Source: Paenibacillus_AQ nitricinens (GTDB taxonomy: Bacteria > Bacillota > Bacilli > Paenibacillales > Paenibacillaceae). Taken from it: a stretch of 64,000 nt of DNA. Where the stretch lies: positions 5,456,001-5,520,000 of the forward strand of contig NZ_CP183948.1 of NCBI RefSeq assembly GCF_052056485.1. The letters run 5' to 3'. Under the pieces are notes generated by a model, which saw only the letters and a list, made by a program, of their open reading frames with translations, made no database searches and was not told the origin of the DNA. The position numbers and the translations under genes are program-made. Positions 52,948 to 62,902 of the stretch are shown here, in pieces; position 1 is the first letter of the stretch, and each line of letters opens with the position of its first letter.

Positions 52948-54072
52948 CTATAACGGGATCTCATTCAAATATTCTGGTGCGGAAACAGGTTTGCTGTAGT
53001 CCACATTATCTGTATCAGTAATCGATTCCTTGCCGTTTAAGCGAATTTGCACAAGAGAATCATCTGAATTTTGAGCAACCGTCAGTACGACCGATTCCAG
53101 CATTTCAGCGGGTACACCTTTACCATCTGTGAACATATCATCCGTCAAAGATACGGTAACTACACCGTTTTGCCCAGCGTCAACGGAATCAAGTATCGTT
53201 CCCTCCGTCATGACCATTTCCAGCCCATTTCCGGATTCAGGACCTGCGATCAATTCGTTCAAAGCAGCAGTCAGCTGTTCTTGTCCAGCGGGTACAAAAC
53301 GGGTTACAGGAACATAATATTGGATACCGTCAGGAGATGTTGTGGAAAAATAAACAGTAACCGCACTGGAGTTCATCAGAAGAGGACCTTGCTTCGGCAA
53401 ATTAATGCCCATTGTGCGGGTTAATGGACGATCCAGCGGAGTTCCTTGAAGCGGCATCTCTGTGAGCTTTTTACCATCTACCCAGAGCTGTACGCTTTTA
53501 ATGTCATCTTGACCGGTCAGCGTCCAAGTGATAGCTTCGAGGATTTTACGTTCCTCTAAAGGATCATAATTATTGAATTCTGAATTAAATTCGACAACAG
53601 CTGAATTCGACTTGTCTACCGTAACATCTTTTACTTCCGTTCCAGCTGGAAGAACGCCTTGGAATCCTTCAGGCACTGATGAGGCATATTTCCCCTTGCT
53701 CACTAATGCCATTAACGAGTTTTTAATTGCGCTGGAATCTTTGCTCTTTGGCAAGCTGAGGGATACCGGAGCGAGTAATCCATTACCATCTTCCAAAAAA
53801 ACGGTTGTCCGATCTCCGGAAGCATTGCTCTGTGAAGTTTTGGTGTTACCTTTAACCGTGGTCTGTGTATCATCCTGTGTCACCGGACCGAATACACCTG
53901 AATCCAAAGTAGTATCTCCACTAGTCTGTAACATTTGCGCTTCCACCTCTGGTGGCGGAGCGTCAATCGATGCCGATTCTGAACCAAACAATCCACAGCC
54001 AGACAGTGTCAGTGGAACTGCGATCAGGAAGACTGCGGAGATTCCGCGGATTTGTTGCATAGGTTTCATCAT
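52948..54072 (-). CDS. gerM: GerM-like sporulation/germination lipoprotein
   Basis: A 374-residue lipoprotein: signal peptide with lipobox LTLSGC (Cys near 26), a linker of about 85 residues, then two GerMN domains (about 115-215 with LMALVSKGKYASSVPEGFQGVLP and 235-345 with ALNELIAGPESG). In Bacillus subtilis GerM is a mother-cell protein needed for stable engulfment and for germination. The synteny with rph and rdgB supports the assignment. GAAAGGGG is upstream of ATG 54072. The N-terminus has MM; either Met could start. Confidence 0.92.
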   Translation of the reverse strand: MMKPMQQIRGISAVFLIAVPLTLSGCGLFGSESASIDAPPPEVEAQMLQTSGDTTLDSGVFGPVTQDDTQTTVKGNTKTSQSNASGDRTTVFLEDGNGLLAPVSLSLPKSKDSSAIKNSLMALVSKGKYASSVPEGFQGVLPAGTEVKDVTVDKSNSAVVEFNSEFNNYDPLEERKILEAITWTLTGQDDIKSVQLWVDGKKLTEMPLQGTPLDRPLTRTMGINLPKQGPLLMNSSAVTVYFSTTSPDGIQYYVPVTRFVPAGQEQLTAALNELIAGPESGNGLEMVMTEGTILDSVDAGQNGVVTVSLTDDMFTDGKGVPAEMLESVVLTVAQNSDDSLVQIRLNGKESITDTDNVDYSKPVSAPEYLNEIPL

Positions 54073-54341
54073 TTATTACCCCTTTCAAGGTTAGATAGGC
54101 TTTGTACTGCTATGTATACGAGACCTTTGTCCAAAAAATAACAACAGCTTATCCTAAATTGTTGGAAAAGCCTTTGAACTACTTCTACATCTCAAGTAGG
54201 AGTTGGATTTCAGGTCACTGAAACTTCCCTCTCTGGACAAATACTTCCGGTAAACGTACAATCTGAGGTAACAACAGTCCTTAACATCATACTAACGTTT
54301 GCTGTAATGAAATGACTTACTAAACAACGAGGTGACTGAAC

Positions 54342-54950
54342 ATGGCTGATGAAAAAATCGAAAAAATACCGTACAGTCTGAACAGCAAGGCCGTCGCAGA
54401 TGCGACCAAATTCTGGCTGAACAAGCGTGGAGTAAACCTGGAAGAAATCGCGGAACTCGTTATGTTCCTGCAACAGAAATACTATCCGAATTTAACGATG
54501 GATGAATGTATCCATAATGTAGAGATGGTGCTTAGTAAACGCGAAGTACAAAATGCAGTACTCACAGGCATTCAATTAGATGTAATGGCAGAAGAGGGCA
54601 AGCTGTTCTCCCCACTTCAGGATATGATCGAAAATGATGAGGGATTATACGGCGTAGATGAGATTCTTGCCTTCTCTATCGTGAACGTATACGGCAGTAT
54701 CGGATTTACCAACTATGGCTATGTGGACAAGCTGAAGCCAGGTGTTCTTCAAAGGTTAAATGACAAAAGCACCGGACAGATCCACACCTACCTCGACGAC
54801 ATCGTCGGAGCCGTGGCGGCCGCAGCCAGTAGCCGAATCGCACACCGCAAGCAAGCGGAACGCGAAATTGAGCTGGATTTGCCTCATACACCGGAGGACC
54901 GCGAAGAGGCCGCTAGGAAACTTGCGGAATATGATGAAACGCCAGAGTGA
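54342..54950 (+). CDS. YutG/PgpA-family phosphatidylglycerophosphatase-like protein
   Basis: A 202-residue protein strongly resembling Bacillus YutG: PYSLNSKAVADATKFWL, RGVNLEEIAELVMFLQ, HNVEMVLSKREVQNAVLTGIQLD, YGVDEILAFSIVNVYGSIGF, LDDIVGAVAAAASSR. It is annotated as PgpA-like because of the shared alpha-helical domain, which would dephosphorylate phosphatidylglycerol phosphate, but it lacks obvious membrane helices. GAGGTGA lies 7 nt before the ATG. The C-terminal 30 residues are acidic and probably flexible. It is divergent from gerM. Confidence 0.88.
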   Translation: MADEKIEKIPYSLNSKAVADATKFWLNKRGVNLEEIAELVMFLQQKYYPNLTMDECIHNVEMVLSKREVQNAVLTGIQLDVMAEEGKLFSPLQDMIENDEGLYGVDEILAFSIVNVYGSIGFTNYGYVDKLKPGVLQRLNDKSTGQIHTYLDDIVGAVAAAASSRIAHRKQAEREIELDLPHTPEDREEAARKLAEYDETPE

Positions 54951-55098
54951 GTTTCGGATGCATCAAAATGAGGAGTTCCAGATATATCAAATGAAATATC
55001 AAATGAAACTCTGAAACAATCGCTTTTTTGTGAGTAGCGGGCGAGGGGTTCTACGGTGGGGGTTATGCTGTGGAGGTTCTACAGGGCTCGTTGGCTAT

Positions 55099-55276
55099 AG
55101 GGAAATCCTCCCTATAAAATAACGATTTTGGCTCAAATCCAGAGATTATACGGAATTCTTCCCTATAATCTCTATGAAAATCTCAATTTATAGCCAAATC
55201 AGTAGAATTATAAGGAGAAATTCCCTATAAACAGCTCTAGAATCCTTAAACCCAAAATTACAGGGTGAAATTCCCT
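55099..55276. repeat. array of four AGGGA-N5-TCCCT palindromes
   Basis: Units at 55099-55113, 55150-55164 (ACGGA arm), 55212-55226 (AAGGA arm) and 55262-55276 (AGGGT arm), usually within ATTATA...TATAAT. Centres are 51, 62 and 50 bp apart, the same spacing as at 38638-38765. The TCCCT arm is invariant while the left arm varies. Confidence 0.8.
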
Positions 55277-55354
55277 ATAATTACTACCAGCATTTAGCTG
55301 CACCACATATATCATTTAGTTGCACGACTTTTGAAGCGTTTCGCCACGTTGTCA

Positions 55355-55531
55355 GACTCAGGAGACGTTATACTCACAAATCACCCTTAATTTAAATACT
55401 TTCGGATTCCAGAAACGCTATTCGCTCAAAAATGACCCAAAAGACTATTCTGCACAAGTAATAACGCCTTTCCGGTCCAATACTAACCTCAAATGCCCTA
55501 AAATCCACGAATAGCGTCATCTGAGTCCGAA
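55355..55531. repeat. second family of interspersed inverted repeats
   Basis: TTCGGATTCCAGAAACGC... at 55401-55424 is an imperfect inverted copy of 55508-55531 (CGAATAGCGTCATCTGAGTC...). A third diverged copy GACTCAGGAGACGTTATAC lies at 55355-55373. It looks like a small palindromic mobile or REP-like unit of about 130 bp. Confidence 0.6.
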
Positions 55532-55609
55532 TACATACGCTAACGCATGAATATGGAAGTGATCGAAGGATGATAAGAGGGACGGAGGGACAAGGTCACT
55601 CAAATACAA

Positions 55610-55642
55610 AAAAGAGCAGTCCCCACAATCAGGACTGCTCTT
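55610..55642 (-). terminator. terminator of the MBL hydrolase gene
   Basis: AAGAGCAGTCC/GGACTGCTCTT around a 9-nt loop, followed on the minus strand by TTTTTTGT. Confidence 0.9.
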
Positions 55643-55686
55643 GAACAAGTTATACTTTCCAGTACACTTCGATCTTACAAGATACT

Positions 55687-56751
55687 CTAACTGATATGCT
55701 CTCCTGCACTTTCAGCTGCGGCGAACAAGAAGCCGCCGTCTGCCTCCAGCATGACTGCCCGTCCCCGGCGCACCAGCTCCGCCAAATGCGCCAATGTCTC
55801 ACTCATCGCAAAGCGCATCTGGTGAACGGTGGTTACCCGGCTGCGAAACAAAATTTCGCATACCGCGAATCCGCTAAGCGGACCGTTGGCAAGCAGAGCC
55901 GCCGCTGTATCCAGCCGCTCCTCATGATGAGCGAGAAGGCTGTCTACCCGGTGCGCGAAGCCAGCGAAGGGCTCGCGATGCCCCGGGAACGCCATGCTTA
56001 CCCGGTAGCTGCCCAGTTCACGTAGCCCCTGAAGGAACGTCTGCAGCGGCTGTGGATCGCTGCCTGGCAGCAGGCTTACATTGGGCGAGATCTGCGGCAG
56101 CACAGCGTCTCCGCAGATCATAAGCCCGCTGCCAGCATGATACAGGCTAATATGCCCAGGCGCATGTCCGCCGGTAACAATGAGCAGCCATTCACGGCCG
56201 CCCATCTTGAAGGTCTCCGCCACATTGAAATAAGACACGACAGGCTGTGGCTCCACTTGGGAATTAAAGCTTTCCAAGTGCGCTTTAATTCCGTTCGACC
56301 ACTGATCTGTCATCCCATGCCGGGTGAAATAAACCGGCAAAATCTCATTTATATCCAAGTCATGTCCCGCACCGTTCCCTGCATTCTTCGCGTCTTTCCC
56401 CGCATCATCACCAGAGCCCCCCCACATCAACCTTGCCTCCGCATGGGCGCGCTCCGTCATCCACACCTTACAGCCACTGTGCGACTGCAGCCAGCCGGCT
56501 AATCCGTAATGGTCGGGATGGTGATGCGTGACGACGATATCCCGCACTTCATTCCACGATAAGTTCAGCTCCTGCAGGATGCCGAGCCAGCAATTCTCTG
56601 TATCCGGGCTACGCGGACCGGGATCAATAATTGTGACTCTGCCCTCTTCATCAGGAAGGATGTAGCTGTTCACTTGACGAAGAGGCGAGTCCATGGGCAC
56701 CGAGATCTGGAGAATGTTCTGATCCCATGAAGTAATCTCCGCCTTAGACAT
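55687..56751 (-). CDS. MBL-fold metallo-hydrolase
   Basis: A 354-residue zinc hydrolase. The metal site is seen as THHHPDH (near 75-81), then VTGGHAPGHISLY (near 190) and CGDAVLPQ, with a final MAFPGHREPF region. A C-terminal helical domain (about 270-340) resembles the winged domain of glyoxalase II/LACTB2-like hydrolases. I prefer ATG 56751 (MSKAEITSWDQNIL), with GGTGG about 10 nt upstream; the frame opens 13 codons earlier at 56790, directly after the methyltransferase stop, and that start cannot be excluded. The substrate is unknown. It is probably co-transcribed with the methyltransferase. Confidence 0.87.
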   Translation of the reverse strand: MSKAEITSWDQNILQISVPMDSPLRQVNSYILPDEEGRVTIIDPGPRSPDTENCWLGILQELNLSWNEVRDIVVTHHHPDHYGLAGWLQSHSGCKVWMTERAHAEARLMWGGSGDDAGKDAKNAGNGAGHDLDINEILPVYFTRHGMTDQWSNGIKAHLESFNSQVEPQPVVSYFNVAETFKMGGREWLLIVTGGHAPGHISLYHAGSGLMICGDAVLPQISPNVSLLPGSDPQPLQTFLQGLRELGSYRVSMAFPGHREPFAGFAHRVDSLLAHHEERLDTAAALLANGPLSGFAVCEILFRSRVTTVHQMRFAMSETLAHLAELVRRGRAVMLEADGGFLFAAAESAGEHIS

Positions 56752-56790
56752 GGAGCGTTCACCACCTTTGAATCTTTTTCCGGATACCAT

Positions 56791-57525
56791 CTACGGACGT
56801 ATTCCACCAAAGATCATCCGCGTGGACCTTTCTGCATCATAAACCTCATCTTCATAGCTGCCATGTACAGCTTCGAGCTGTAAGCCTGCTGCCTCGATCA
56901 TTTCCTTGAACTCCTCCAGTGAATATAGCTTCACACGCTCATGATATTGACGAGGTGTAGGGTCATTTTTAGTGGTTAAAATGATGTCCTTCTTCACATA
57001 CCCATCCTCGATCCTGCGTGACTCCTCGATCAAATTGTCTCCATCCTCACGTTTAGAATGCGGCACCAGATGACGAATCACATACGCAGGATTCAAAAAA
57101 TCAATCACGAACTTGCCACCCGGCTTCAGCAAACGATAAATTTCACGCAGAACCTTTACTTGCTCCTCATCTTTTTCAAAATAACCAAAAGAAGTGAACA
57201 GATTAACTACAGCATCGAACCCTCCATCCAGTGGTAAATCACGCATATCGGAACGAAGCCAGGTTACCTTCTCCGCCCCGACTTGAGATCGAGCCTCACG
57301 CAGCAAAACCTCCGACAAATCTACGCCGGTAACCTCGTATCCTTCCTCCGCAAGTGCCAGAGAATGACGTCCCATCCCACAACATAAATCCAGCACTTTT
57401 GATCCTGGAGGCAGTCTCAGCCAGGCGATCATCTGATCCACTTCTTTACGTGCGCCACAGAAATCCCGGTGTTTATATACGATCAGATAATCTTCTCCGA
57501 AGCTGTTTTCATACCATTCAGTCAT
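56791..57525 (-). CDS. class I SAM-dependent methyltransferase
   Basis: A 244-residue methyltransferase. The SAM-binding motif I is VLDLCCGMGRHSLAL (near 43-57), followed by VTGVDLSEVLL (motif II), SDMRDLPL (motif III) and FSFGYF-like VNLFTSFGYFEKD (post-I). The start at 57525 (MTEWYENSFGEDYL) is set by AGGAGGA with an 8-nt spacer; a longer frame lacks such a site. The family is a broad Methyltransf_25/YjhP-like group with unknown small-molecule substrates. The stop is immediately followed by the MBL frame (TAGATG). Confidence 0.88.
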   Translation of the reverse strand: MTEWYENSFGEDYLIVYKHRDFCGARKEVDQMIAWLRLPPGSKVLDLCCGMGRHSLALAEEGYEVTGVDLSEVLLREARSQVGAEKVTWLRSDMRDLPLDGGFDAVVNLFTSFGYFEKDEEQVKVLREIYRLLKPGGKFVIDFLNPAYVIRHLVPHSKREDGDNLIEESRRIEDGYVKKDIILTTKNDPTPRQYHERVKLYSLEEFKEMIEAAGLQLEAVHGSYEDEVYDAERSTRMIFGGIRP

Positions 57526-57674
57526 GTTGTCCCTCCTCCTACTGACGTCATCTCGCAACTCCACTTCATCTATGCCAATGTAACGCCATTGTACAGTCTT
57601 TTGCTGACAAACTCAAAGAAGAGTCATCATCATAACCACTTGGCCTTTAATGACAACTCTTATTGAAACTTCCT

Positions 57675-59366
57675 TTACTGAAGCTGCTGCAAATAGACTC
57701 TTGCTTCATAAGGACGAAGCTTGAGATCTTGAATATCCTCGTTTTTCTCCACGGTATAATTAGAAATTAACAGCTCCATGTTCTCTGGCTTAAACTCTGC
57801 CGGCCATTCAAATTCAGGCGATCCATCAAAAAAATTCAAAATAACCAACAATCGCTGATCCTCTAAAGTTCGGGTATACGCATATATCTCCGTGTGCTCT
57901 GCAAGCAGTAGCTCATACGATCCGTAGACGATCACCTTGTATTTTTTTCTTAACGCAATCAGCTGTTTATAGTAGTTATAAATGGAATCCGGATCCTTAA
58001 CTGCATTGCCGGCATTAATCTCCATATGGTTGGAATTCACTTTAAGCCATGGTTCACCCGTTGTAAAACCACCTGCATGTCCATCGTCCCATTGCATGGG
58101 GGTACGGGCATTGTCTCGGCTTTTATGATGAATCGCAGACATAACCTGCTCTTCTGGAACACCGTTTTTTCGCTTTTCTTCATAATAATTAAGGGTCTCC
58201 ACATCCCGGTATTCATCAATGGAATCAAAACATACATTCGTCATGCCAATTTCTTCTCCTTGATAAATGTAAGGGGTGCCTTCCAGCATATGAATAAAGG
58301 TCGCCAGCATCTTAGCCGAAGGAATCCGGTAAAAAAGATCGTTCCCGAACCTTGACACCGAGCGCGGCTGATCATGGTTACATAAATAGTTTGCATTCCA
58401 GCCTCTGTCATGCAGAACCGTCTGCCAGTTGCTCATGATTTTTTTCAGCTCAAGCAGACTCCAGGGCACCACATCCCATTTTCCGCTACCCGGCGAAGCG
58501 GCATCCAGAAACATATGTTCAAACTGAAAAGTCATATTCAGCTCCCGACGTCCGTCCCCTACATAATCCAGCGCCTGCTCTGGTCCGAGACCCGAGGTCT
58601 CTCCTACTGTCATAATATCGTAGAAATATAACACCTTATCGTATAGATTCTGTAGCAAGGTATGTACATCCTCCAGATTGGAGAACATACCATAGGCTCT
58701 TACAGTAGGTGTTCCGTTCGGGTTGTCTGCATCTGGATACCCTTTCGTCTTCACGATATGTGCAATTGCATCAAAACGAAATCCGTCCACGCCCTTCTTC
58801 AGCCACCACTCCACCATCTCATGCAGCTTATCAATGACTACAGGATTTTCCCAGTTCAGATCGGGCTGGTATTTGGAGTAGAGATGAAGATAATATTCAT
58901 CCGTCCCCGGATCAAGCTCCCATACCGAGCCACTGAAATAAGATTCCCAGTTGTTCGGAGGACCGCCATTTTTACCTTTTCTCCAAATATAGTAGTCCCG
59001 TTTAGGATTGTCCTTCGACGACCTGGATTCTACAAACCAAGGATGCTCATGTGACGTGTGGTTCAGCACCAAATCCATCATCAACTTCATTCCACGTGCG
59101 TGTAACTCCCTGAGCAACCTATCAAAATCATCCATCGTACCGAATTCCTTCATAATGTCACAGTAATCACTGATGTCATACCCGTTATCATGATTAGGTG
59201 ATTTATAAATAGGACAGACCCAGATCACATCTACACCTAGGTCCTGTAAATAATCCAGTCTGGATATAATGCCTTGTAAATCTCCGATTCCATCTCCGTT
59301 ACTATCCATGAAGCTGATCGGATAAATCTGATACACGACGCTTTCTTTCCACCATTTGGGGTTCAT
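57675..59366 (-). CDS. GH13 alpha-glucosidase (oligo-1,6-glucosidase / trehalose-6-P hydrolase type)
   Basis: A 563-residue intracellular enzyme. It has the GH13 regions: DLVLNHTS (region I, near 98-105), GFRFDAIAHI (nucleophile Asp near 199), VGETSG (acid/base Glu near 255) and CNHDQPR (third Asp near 332), plus the subfamily-31 QIYPISFMDSNGDGIGDLQGI. The residue after the nucleophile region is Ala-Ile (DAIAH), in line with oligo-1,6-glucosidases. It is transcribed alone between the methyltransferase and the two-component genes. A role in isomaltose or maltose use is likely; exact preference cannot be decided. Confidence 0.93.
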   Translation of the reverse strand: MNPKWWKESVVYQIYPISFMDSNGDGIGDLQGIISRLDYLQDLGVDVIWVCPIYKSPNHDNGYDISDYCDIMKEFGTMDDFDRLLRELHARGMKLMMDLVLNHTSHEHPWFVESRSSKDNPKRDYYIWRKGKNGGPPNNWESYFSGSVWELDPGTDEYYLHLYSKYQPDLNWENPVVIDKLHEMVEWWLKKGVDGFRFDAIAHIVKTKGYPDADNPNGTPTVRAYGMFSNLEDVHTLLQNLYDKVLYFYDIMTVGETSGLGPEQALDYVGDGRRELNMTFQFEHMFLDAASPGSGKWDVVPWSLLELKKIMSNWQTVLHDRGWNANYLCNHDQPRSVSRFGNDLFYRIPSAKMLATFIHMLEGTPYIYQGEEIGMTNVCFDSIDEYRDVETLNYYEEKRKNGVPEEQVMSAIHHKSRDNARTPMQWDDGHAGGFTTGEPWLKVNSNHMEINAGNAVKDPDSIYNYYKQLIALRKKYKVIVYGSYELLLAEHTEIYAYTRTLEDQRLLVILNFFDGSPEFEWPAEFKPENMELLISNYTVEKNEDIQDLKLRPYEARVYLQQLQ

Positions 59367-59437
59367 AACTCCGTTACCTCCTATTTAGCTATATGTAGAG
59401 TTTAACCACACAGAGCCTAGTAGATAACAAATTCCCC

Positions 59438-61087
59438 CTACTTCCCTAATCCCTTTTGATATTGTGAAGGTGTAAGTCCAGTCCATTTTTTAAACGTAGC
59501 ACTGAAGTGACGCTCTTCACCGTACCCTACCAACTTTGCAACGGCGTACATCTTTAGATTTTGGCGGAGCAGCTTTTTCGCTTCTTCTACCCGGTATTGA
59601 TGCAAGTAATCGAGAAAATTCACACCAAGCTCCTGACGGAATAGCGAACTTAAATAAGTATTAGAAACATAGGCTTCCTTCGCGACATACTCTAGTGTCA
59701 GATTGGTATTATATTTATTGCGGATGATCTCCATGGCAGTGACTACTGTGCGATGCAGCGGACGATGTTTGGAAAAGGCCTCCACCACGTTCTGCATAAC
59801 CTTATTCAAAATCGTAGACAATTCTTCCAACGTCTCTATCTGTGGAGCCTGCTCCATCCAATTGACCAAATGCTGCTTCCATTCGAAGCCAGCAACTTGT
59901 TTCTCTTGCGCAAGTCTCTTTAATCGAACTACAAAAGCAGTTGCCCGGATATTCACCTCTTGCTTGAGACATCCCGGGTTGCCGCGAAAACGATCCAGCC
60001 ATTTCTCCAGCAGATCGAGTGCCAGCTCATTGCTCCCAGCACCAACCGCCACAAGCATCTCATCCTCCAGCACATGTAATTCAGGATCATCTAATATCCC
60101 GATTTCCTGTGGACCCCCACCTACAACGCCCGTTCCTTCTGTATAGAAATAGACCCCGCCTTTTCCGTTCAGAAAGCGGGATTCCATGGCCTGAAGCGCT
60201 TCTTTATAAGACAGATGAGCTTCGGAAATATTCAAGCGACAGGAGCCAACGGCAATACTGATCGACAGTTTGAGGTATTTCTCCAGATTACTTTGCAGCT
60301 GCTCAATCTGCTCCTTCAACTGAAGGGGCGCTCGGTAAGGCTTGCGAGGATCCGTTCCGGCTATGCCGCTGCCAATCCAGAGCAAATTATTGCCGTCATG
60401 AAAAGTCTCAATCTTTCCTCTATAGATCGGTGACAATGTCTCACTGATAATATTTAACGCTGCGTAACGAATAAGTACGAAATCCTGTCCCGTACCTCCA
60501 GTGGAAGGCGAGTCAAAATCGAATCTGACAAGACCAATCTGCGGCCCTTCTGAACCAATCGCCATAGATAACTCTCCGATCAGCTCTTGTCGCCGTTCTA
60601 GCGGAACCGGTGGATGGTAAATCCACTGGGATAGAACCTGACTTTTAACAAGCGGTGCATTTTTATGCCAGGAACGATCTCTTTTAAGCTGTTCATCCTC
60701 CTGATTTCGTTGTCTTTCAATAAGTTCCTTGGCCTTCAATACCGTCTTCAGAATTTCCTCAGGACGGCAGGGCTTCAGTACATAATCAACAACACCTAGG
60801 GCGATTGCTTGCTTCGCATAAGAGAACTCGTTATATCCCGATAAAATAATGGACCGGAATCCGTAACCTCTGCGCCGTGCGACTTCAATCAGCTCGAGAC
60901 CACCCATTTGTGGCATACGAATATCCGTTAACAAAAGATCGGGCTGTTCATTCTCCATAAGAGCCAGTGCTTCACTTCCATTCCCCGCCTCGCCCATGAC
61001 CTCAATTTGATGAGACTTCCAATCAATCATATTTACAATGCCCTCACGGATCGTATCTTCGTCTTCAGCAATCAGCAGCTTCATCAT
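59438..61087 (-). CDS. YesN-type response regulator with AraC DNA-binding domain
   Basis: A 549-residue regulator. The N-terminal receiver domain has the acidic pocket AEDED and phosphoacceptor Asp55 in LLLTDIRMP, with Lys in DYVLKPC near 105. A long central region links to two C-terminal AraC helix-turn-helix motifs (LEYVAKEAYVSNTYLSSLFRQ near 460 and MYAVAKLVGYGEERHFSATFK near 510) ending GLTPSQYQK. The ATG directly follows the kinase stop (TAAATG), with GGAGGG 7 nt upstream. Paired YesM/YesN systems usually control adjacent carbohydrate ABC transporters, here the divergent lipoprotein gene at 63253. Confidence 0.93.
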   Translation of the reverse strand: MMKLLIAEDEDTIREGIVNMIDWKSHQIEVMGEAGNGSEALALMENEQPDLLLTDIRMPQMGGLELIEVARRRGYGFRSIILSGYNEFSYAKQAIALGVVDYVLKPCRPEEILKTVLKAKELIERQRNQEDEQLKRDRSWHKNAPLVKSQVLSQWIYHPPVPLERRQELIGELSMAIGSEGPQIGLVRFDFDSPSTGGTGQDFVLIRYAALNIISETLSPIYRGKIETFHDGNNLLWIGSGIAGTDPRKPYRAPLQLKEQIEQLQSNLEKYLKLSISIAVGSCRLNISEAHLSYKEALQAMESRFLNGKGGVYFYTEGTGVVGGGPQEIGILDDPELHVLEDEMLVAVGAGSNELALDLLEKWLDRFRGNPGCLKQEVNIRATAFVVRLKRLAQEKQVAGFEWKQHLVNWMEQAPQIETLEELSTILNKVMQNVVEAFSKHRPLHRTVVTAMEIIRNKYNTNLTLEYVAKEAYVSNTYLSSLFRQELGVNFLDYLHQYRVEEAKKLLRQNLKMYAVAKLVGYGEERHFSATFKKWTGLTPSQYQKGLGK

Positions 61088-62902
61088 TTATGGACCCTCC
61101 ACAGTGATATGAATAATAATACGTGTGCCTGCTCCTTCTACACTCTCTAGTTGTAAAGAGGCTCCTGCAAAAAATAAGGCCAGTCGTTCCTGCACATTCA
61201 TGAGCGCAAATCCTGTGCGTCCTACATTGTCTTCCTCAGGTAAAGAATTCCCCCTCGCTAAACGTTGATGTAGCTCTAGAAGTCTATCTGCCGTGATCCC
61301 TACACCATTATCCTGTACCTCAAGCACAATAGTCTTCTCTATACGGTAAGCGCGAACGGATATTAGTCCACTTCCAGACAGCGGCTCAATCCCGTGAATC
61401 ACTGCGTTCTCGGCTAGTGGCTGCAGCAGCAGCTTCGGTACTGTGAAGTCCTTGATACTCTCATCCAAAGAAATTTCGAATTCAAAACGCTCCTTAAAGC
61501 GATTTTTCTGCAGGAACAAGTAATTGGATACCAGCTCCACTTCCTGTTCCAAAGTAAACGTATCACGTCCATCATTTAAGCTCAGTCGGAACACTTGAGA
61601 TAGAGAATACACCATATCGGCAATTTCTTTATCTCCCTTCTTCTCCGCTTCCCAACAGATTGTATTTAACGTGTTATATAAAAAGTGAGGCCTGATTTGA
61701 GCTTGAAGCGTTTTCAACTCTGCCTCCTGCTGCTTCATTCTTGACGCGTATACATCGTTGATGAGCGATTTAATCCGCTGTACCATTAGATTATAACCAT
61801 GCCCGAGTAAGCCGATCTCGTCATTTCCTTCAAAAAATACCCGCTGCGTAAAATCACCTGTCTGCAGTCTGCGCATCGAACGGGAAAGCTTCTTCAGTGG
61901 TTTCGTGATCGCGGCAGCTGCCAGCCAAGTAACCATTAGACTAACTACTAAACACAGAACAGCGATCGTCATCGTGACCTGTAAAATCTGACCGAGCTCT
62001 TTAACAAGCTGCCGCTTGGAATGAGCCACCACCACATACCAGCCTGTCGTCTCCGATTGCAGATGTGACACAATCCACTGTTTATGATCCGCTGTAGATT
62101 CCAGCCTTTTTTTCACAGTCAGCTTAGGATCGCTGTCCGCAAAATACGGAAGTTCCAGATCTCTTTTGCCAATCCAGCCCGGATTCGAAGCCGTAATGAT
62201 CAGCCCGTCCCGGTCAATCACGAACATATCTACATCATCTTCAGCATTGTCGAGATATTGGCTACCAATCTTCCCTGCATCCACACCGATCACAGCGAGT
62301 CCTGCCGGCTTTAATGTGTAAATATTCTTGATGATTCTGGAAAGCACAATCTTATGATAATGATCCCCTACAAAAATGCCGTCAGTCGGCCTGGATAGTC
62401 CAAAGGTTGGGCTGCCTGCTGCTTGAATAGCTTCTTTATAATACGAGGTTTTGATAAAATCCGAGAACTTCATCCCTGTCGTCAATCCTGCCTGATTCGC
62501 AGCAAAAGGCTCTGCTCCGTTGTTATCGTCTAAAGAATACAGAATTAGAGATTGTATAGAATTGCCTGCAACCATAAGATTGGTAACGGTCTTAAATACA
62601 GAATTACGTTCCTTTTGTGCTTCAGACGATGCTAAGAGCCGCTGCACACTTTCATCCAGAAAGAGTGTATTCGAAAAAGATATCATGCCTCGCACCATCT
62701 CATCGATCTGCTCTGCTGTTTTTTTGGTAAGATGATCCTGTGACTGTTTCATTTTCTCCACAACCTGCTGTGAAGAGATCTGATACGAGTTCCAGCCCAT
62801 AGCGAATATGGTCACCAGAAGCAGGGGGACGAACCATAACAACAGCTTAAATTGGAGCGGAAGATGGCGATAACGGCTGACTAAGCGAAAGTTTCGATTC
62901 AT
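61088..62902 (-). CDS. YesM-type sensor histidine kinase
   Basis: A 604-residue membrane kinase starting at ATG 62902, with AAGGTGG 5 nt upstream (an in-frame GTG three codons earlier covers that site). One membrane helix lies at about residues 18-38, an extracellular dCache-like sensor at 40-290 and a second helix at about 300-325, followed by HAMP. The His_kinase domain contains the phosphoacceptor in RPHFLYNTLNTICWE (His near 404), and the HATPase domain has PLAENAVIHGIEPL (N box) and VQDNGVGI (G1). It probably senses an extracellular oligosaccharide or its binding protein and signals to the YesN regulator. Confidence 0.93.
   Translation of the reverse strand: MNRNFRLVSRYRHLPLQFKLLLWFVPLLLVTIFAMGWNSYQISSQQVVEKMKQSQDHLTKKTAEQIDEMVRGMISFSNTLFLDESVQRLLASSEAQKERNSVFKTVTNLMVAGNSIQSLILYSLDDNNGAEPFAANQAGLTTGMKFSDFIKTSYYKEAIQAAGSPTFGLSRPTDGIFVGDHYHKIVLSRIIKNIYTLKPAGLAVIGVDAGKIGSQYLDNAEDDVDMFVIDRDGLIITASNPGWIGKRDLELPYFADSDPKLTVKKRLESTADHKQWIVSHLQSETTGWYVVVAHSKRQLVKELGQILQVTMTIAVLCLVVSLMVTWLAAAAITKPLKKLSRSMRRLQTGDFTQRVFFEGNDEIGLLGHGYNLMVQRIKSLINDVYASRMKQQEAELKTLQAQIRPHFLYNTLNTICWEAEKKGDKEIADMVYSLSQVFRLSLNDGRDTFTLEQEVELVSNYLFLQKNRFKERFEFEISLDESIKDFTVPKLLLQPLAENAVIHGIEPLSGSGLISVRAYRIEKTIVLEVQDNGVGITADRLLELHQRLARGNSLPEEDNVGRTGFALMNVQERLALFFAGASLQLESVEGAGTRIIIHITVEGP

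Larger units (their letters stand above)
54951..55607. other. gene-free repeat-rich region
   Basis: About 660 bp with no supported gene on either strand. It holds four AGGGA-N5-TCCCT palindromes (55099-55276) and a second palindromic family (55355-55531). Confidence 0.75.

Noticed and set aside
55099..55276. Possible CRISPR array
   Set aside because: The repeated unit is a degenerate 15-25-bp palindrome, not a conserved 24-40-bp direct repeat; spacers vary and share words; no cas genes nearby.
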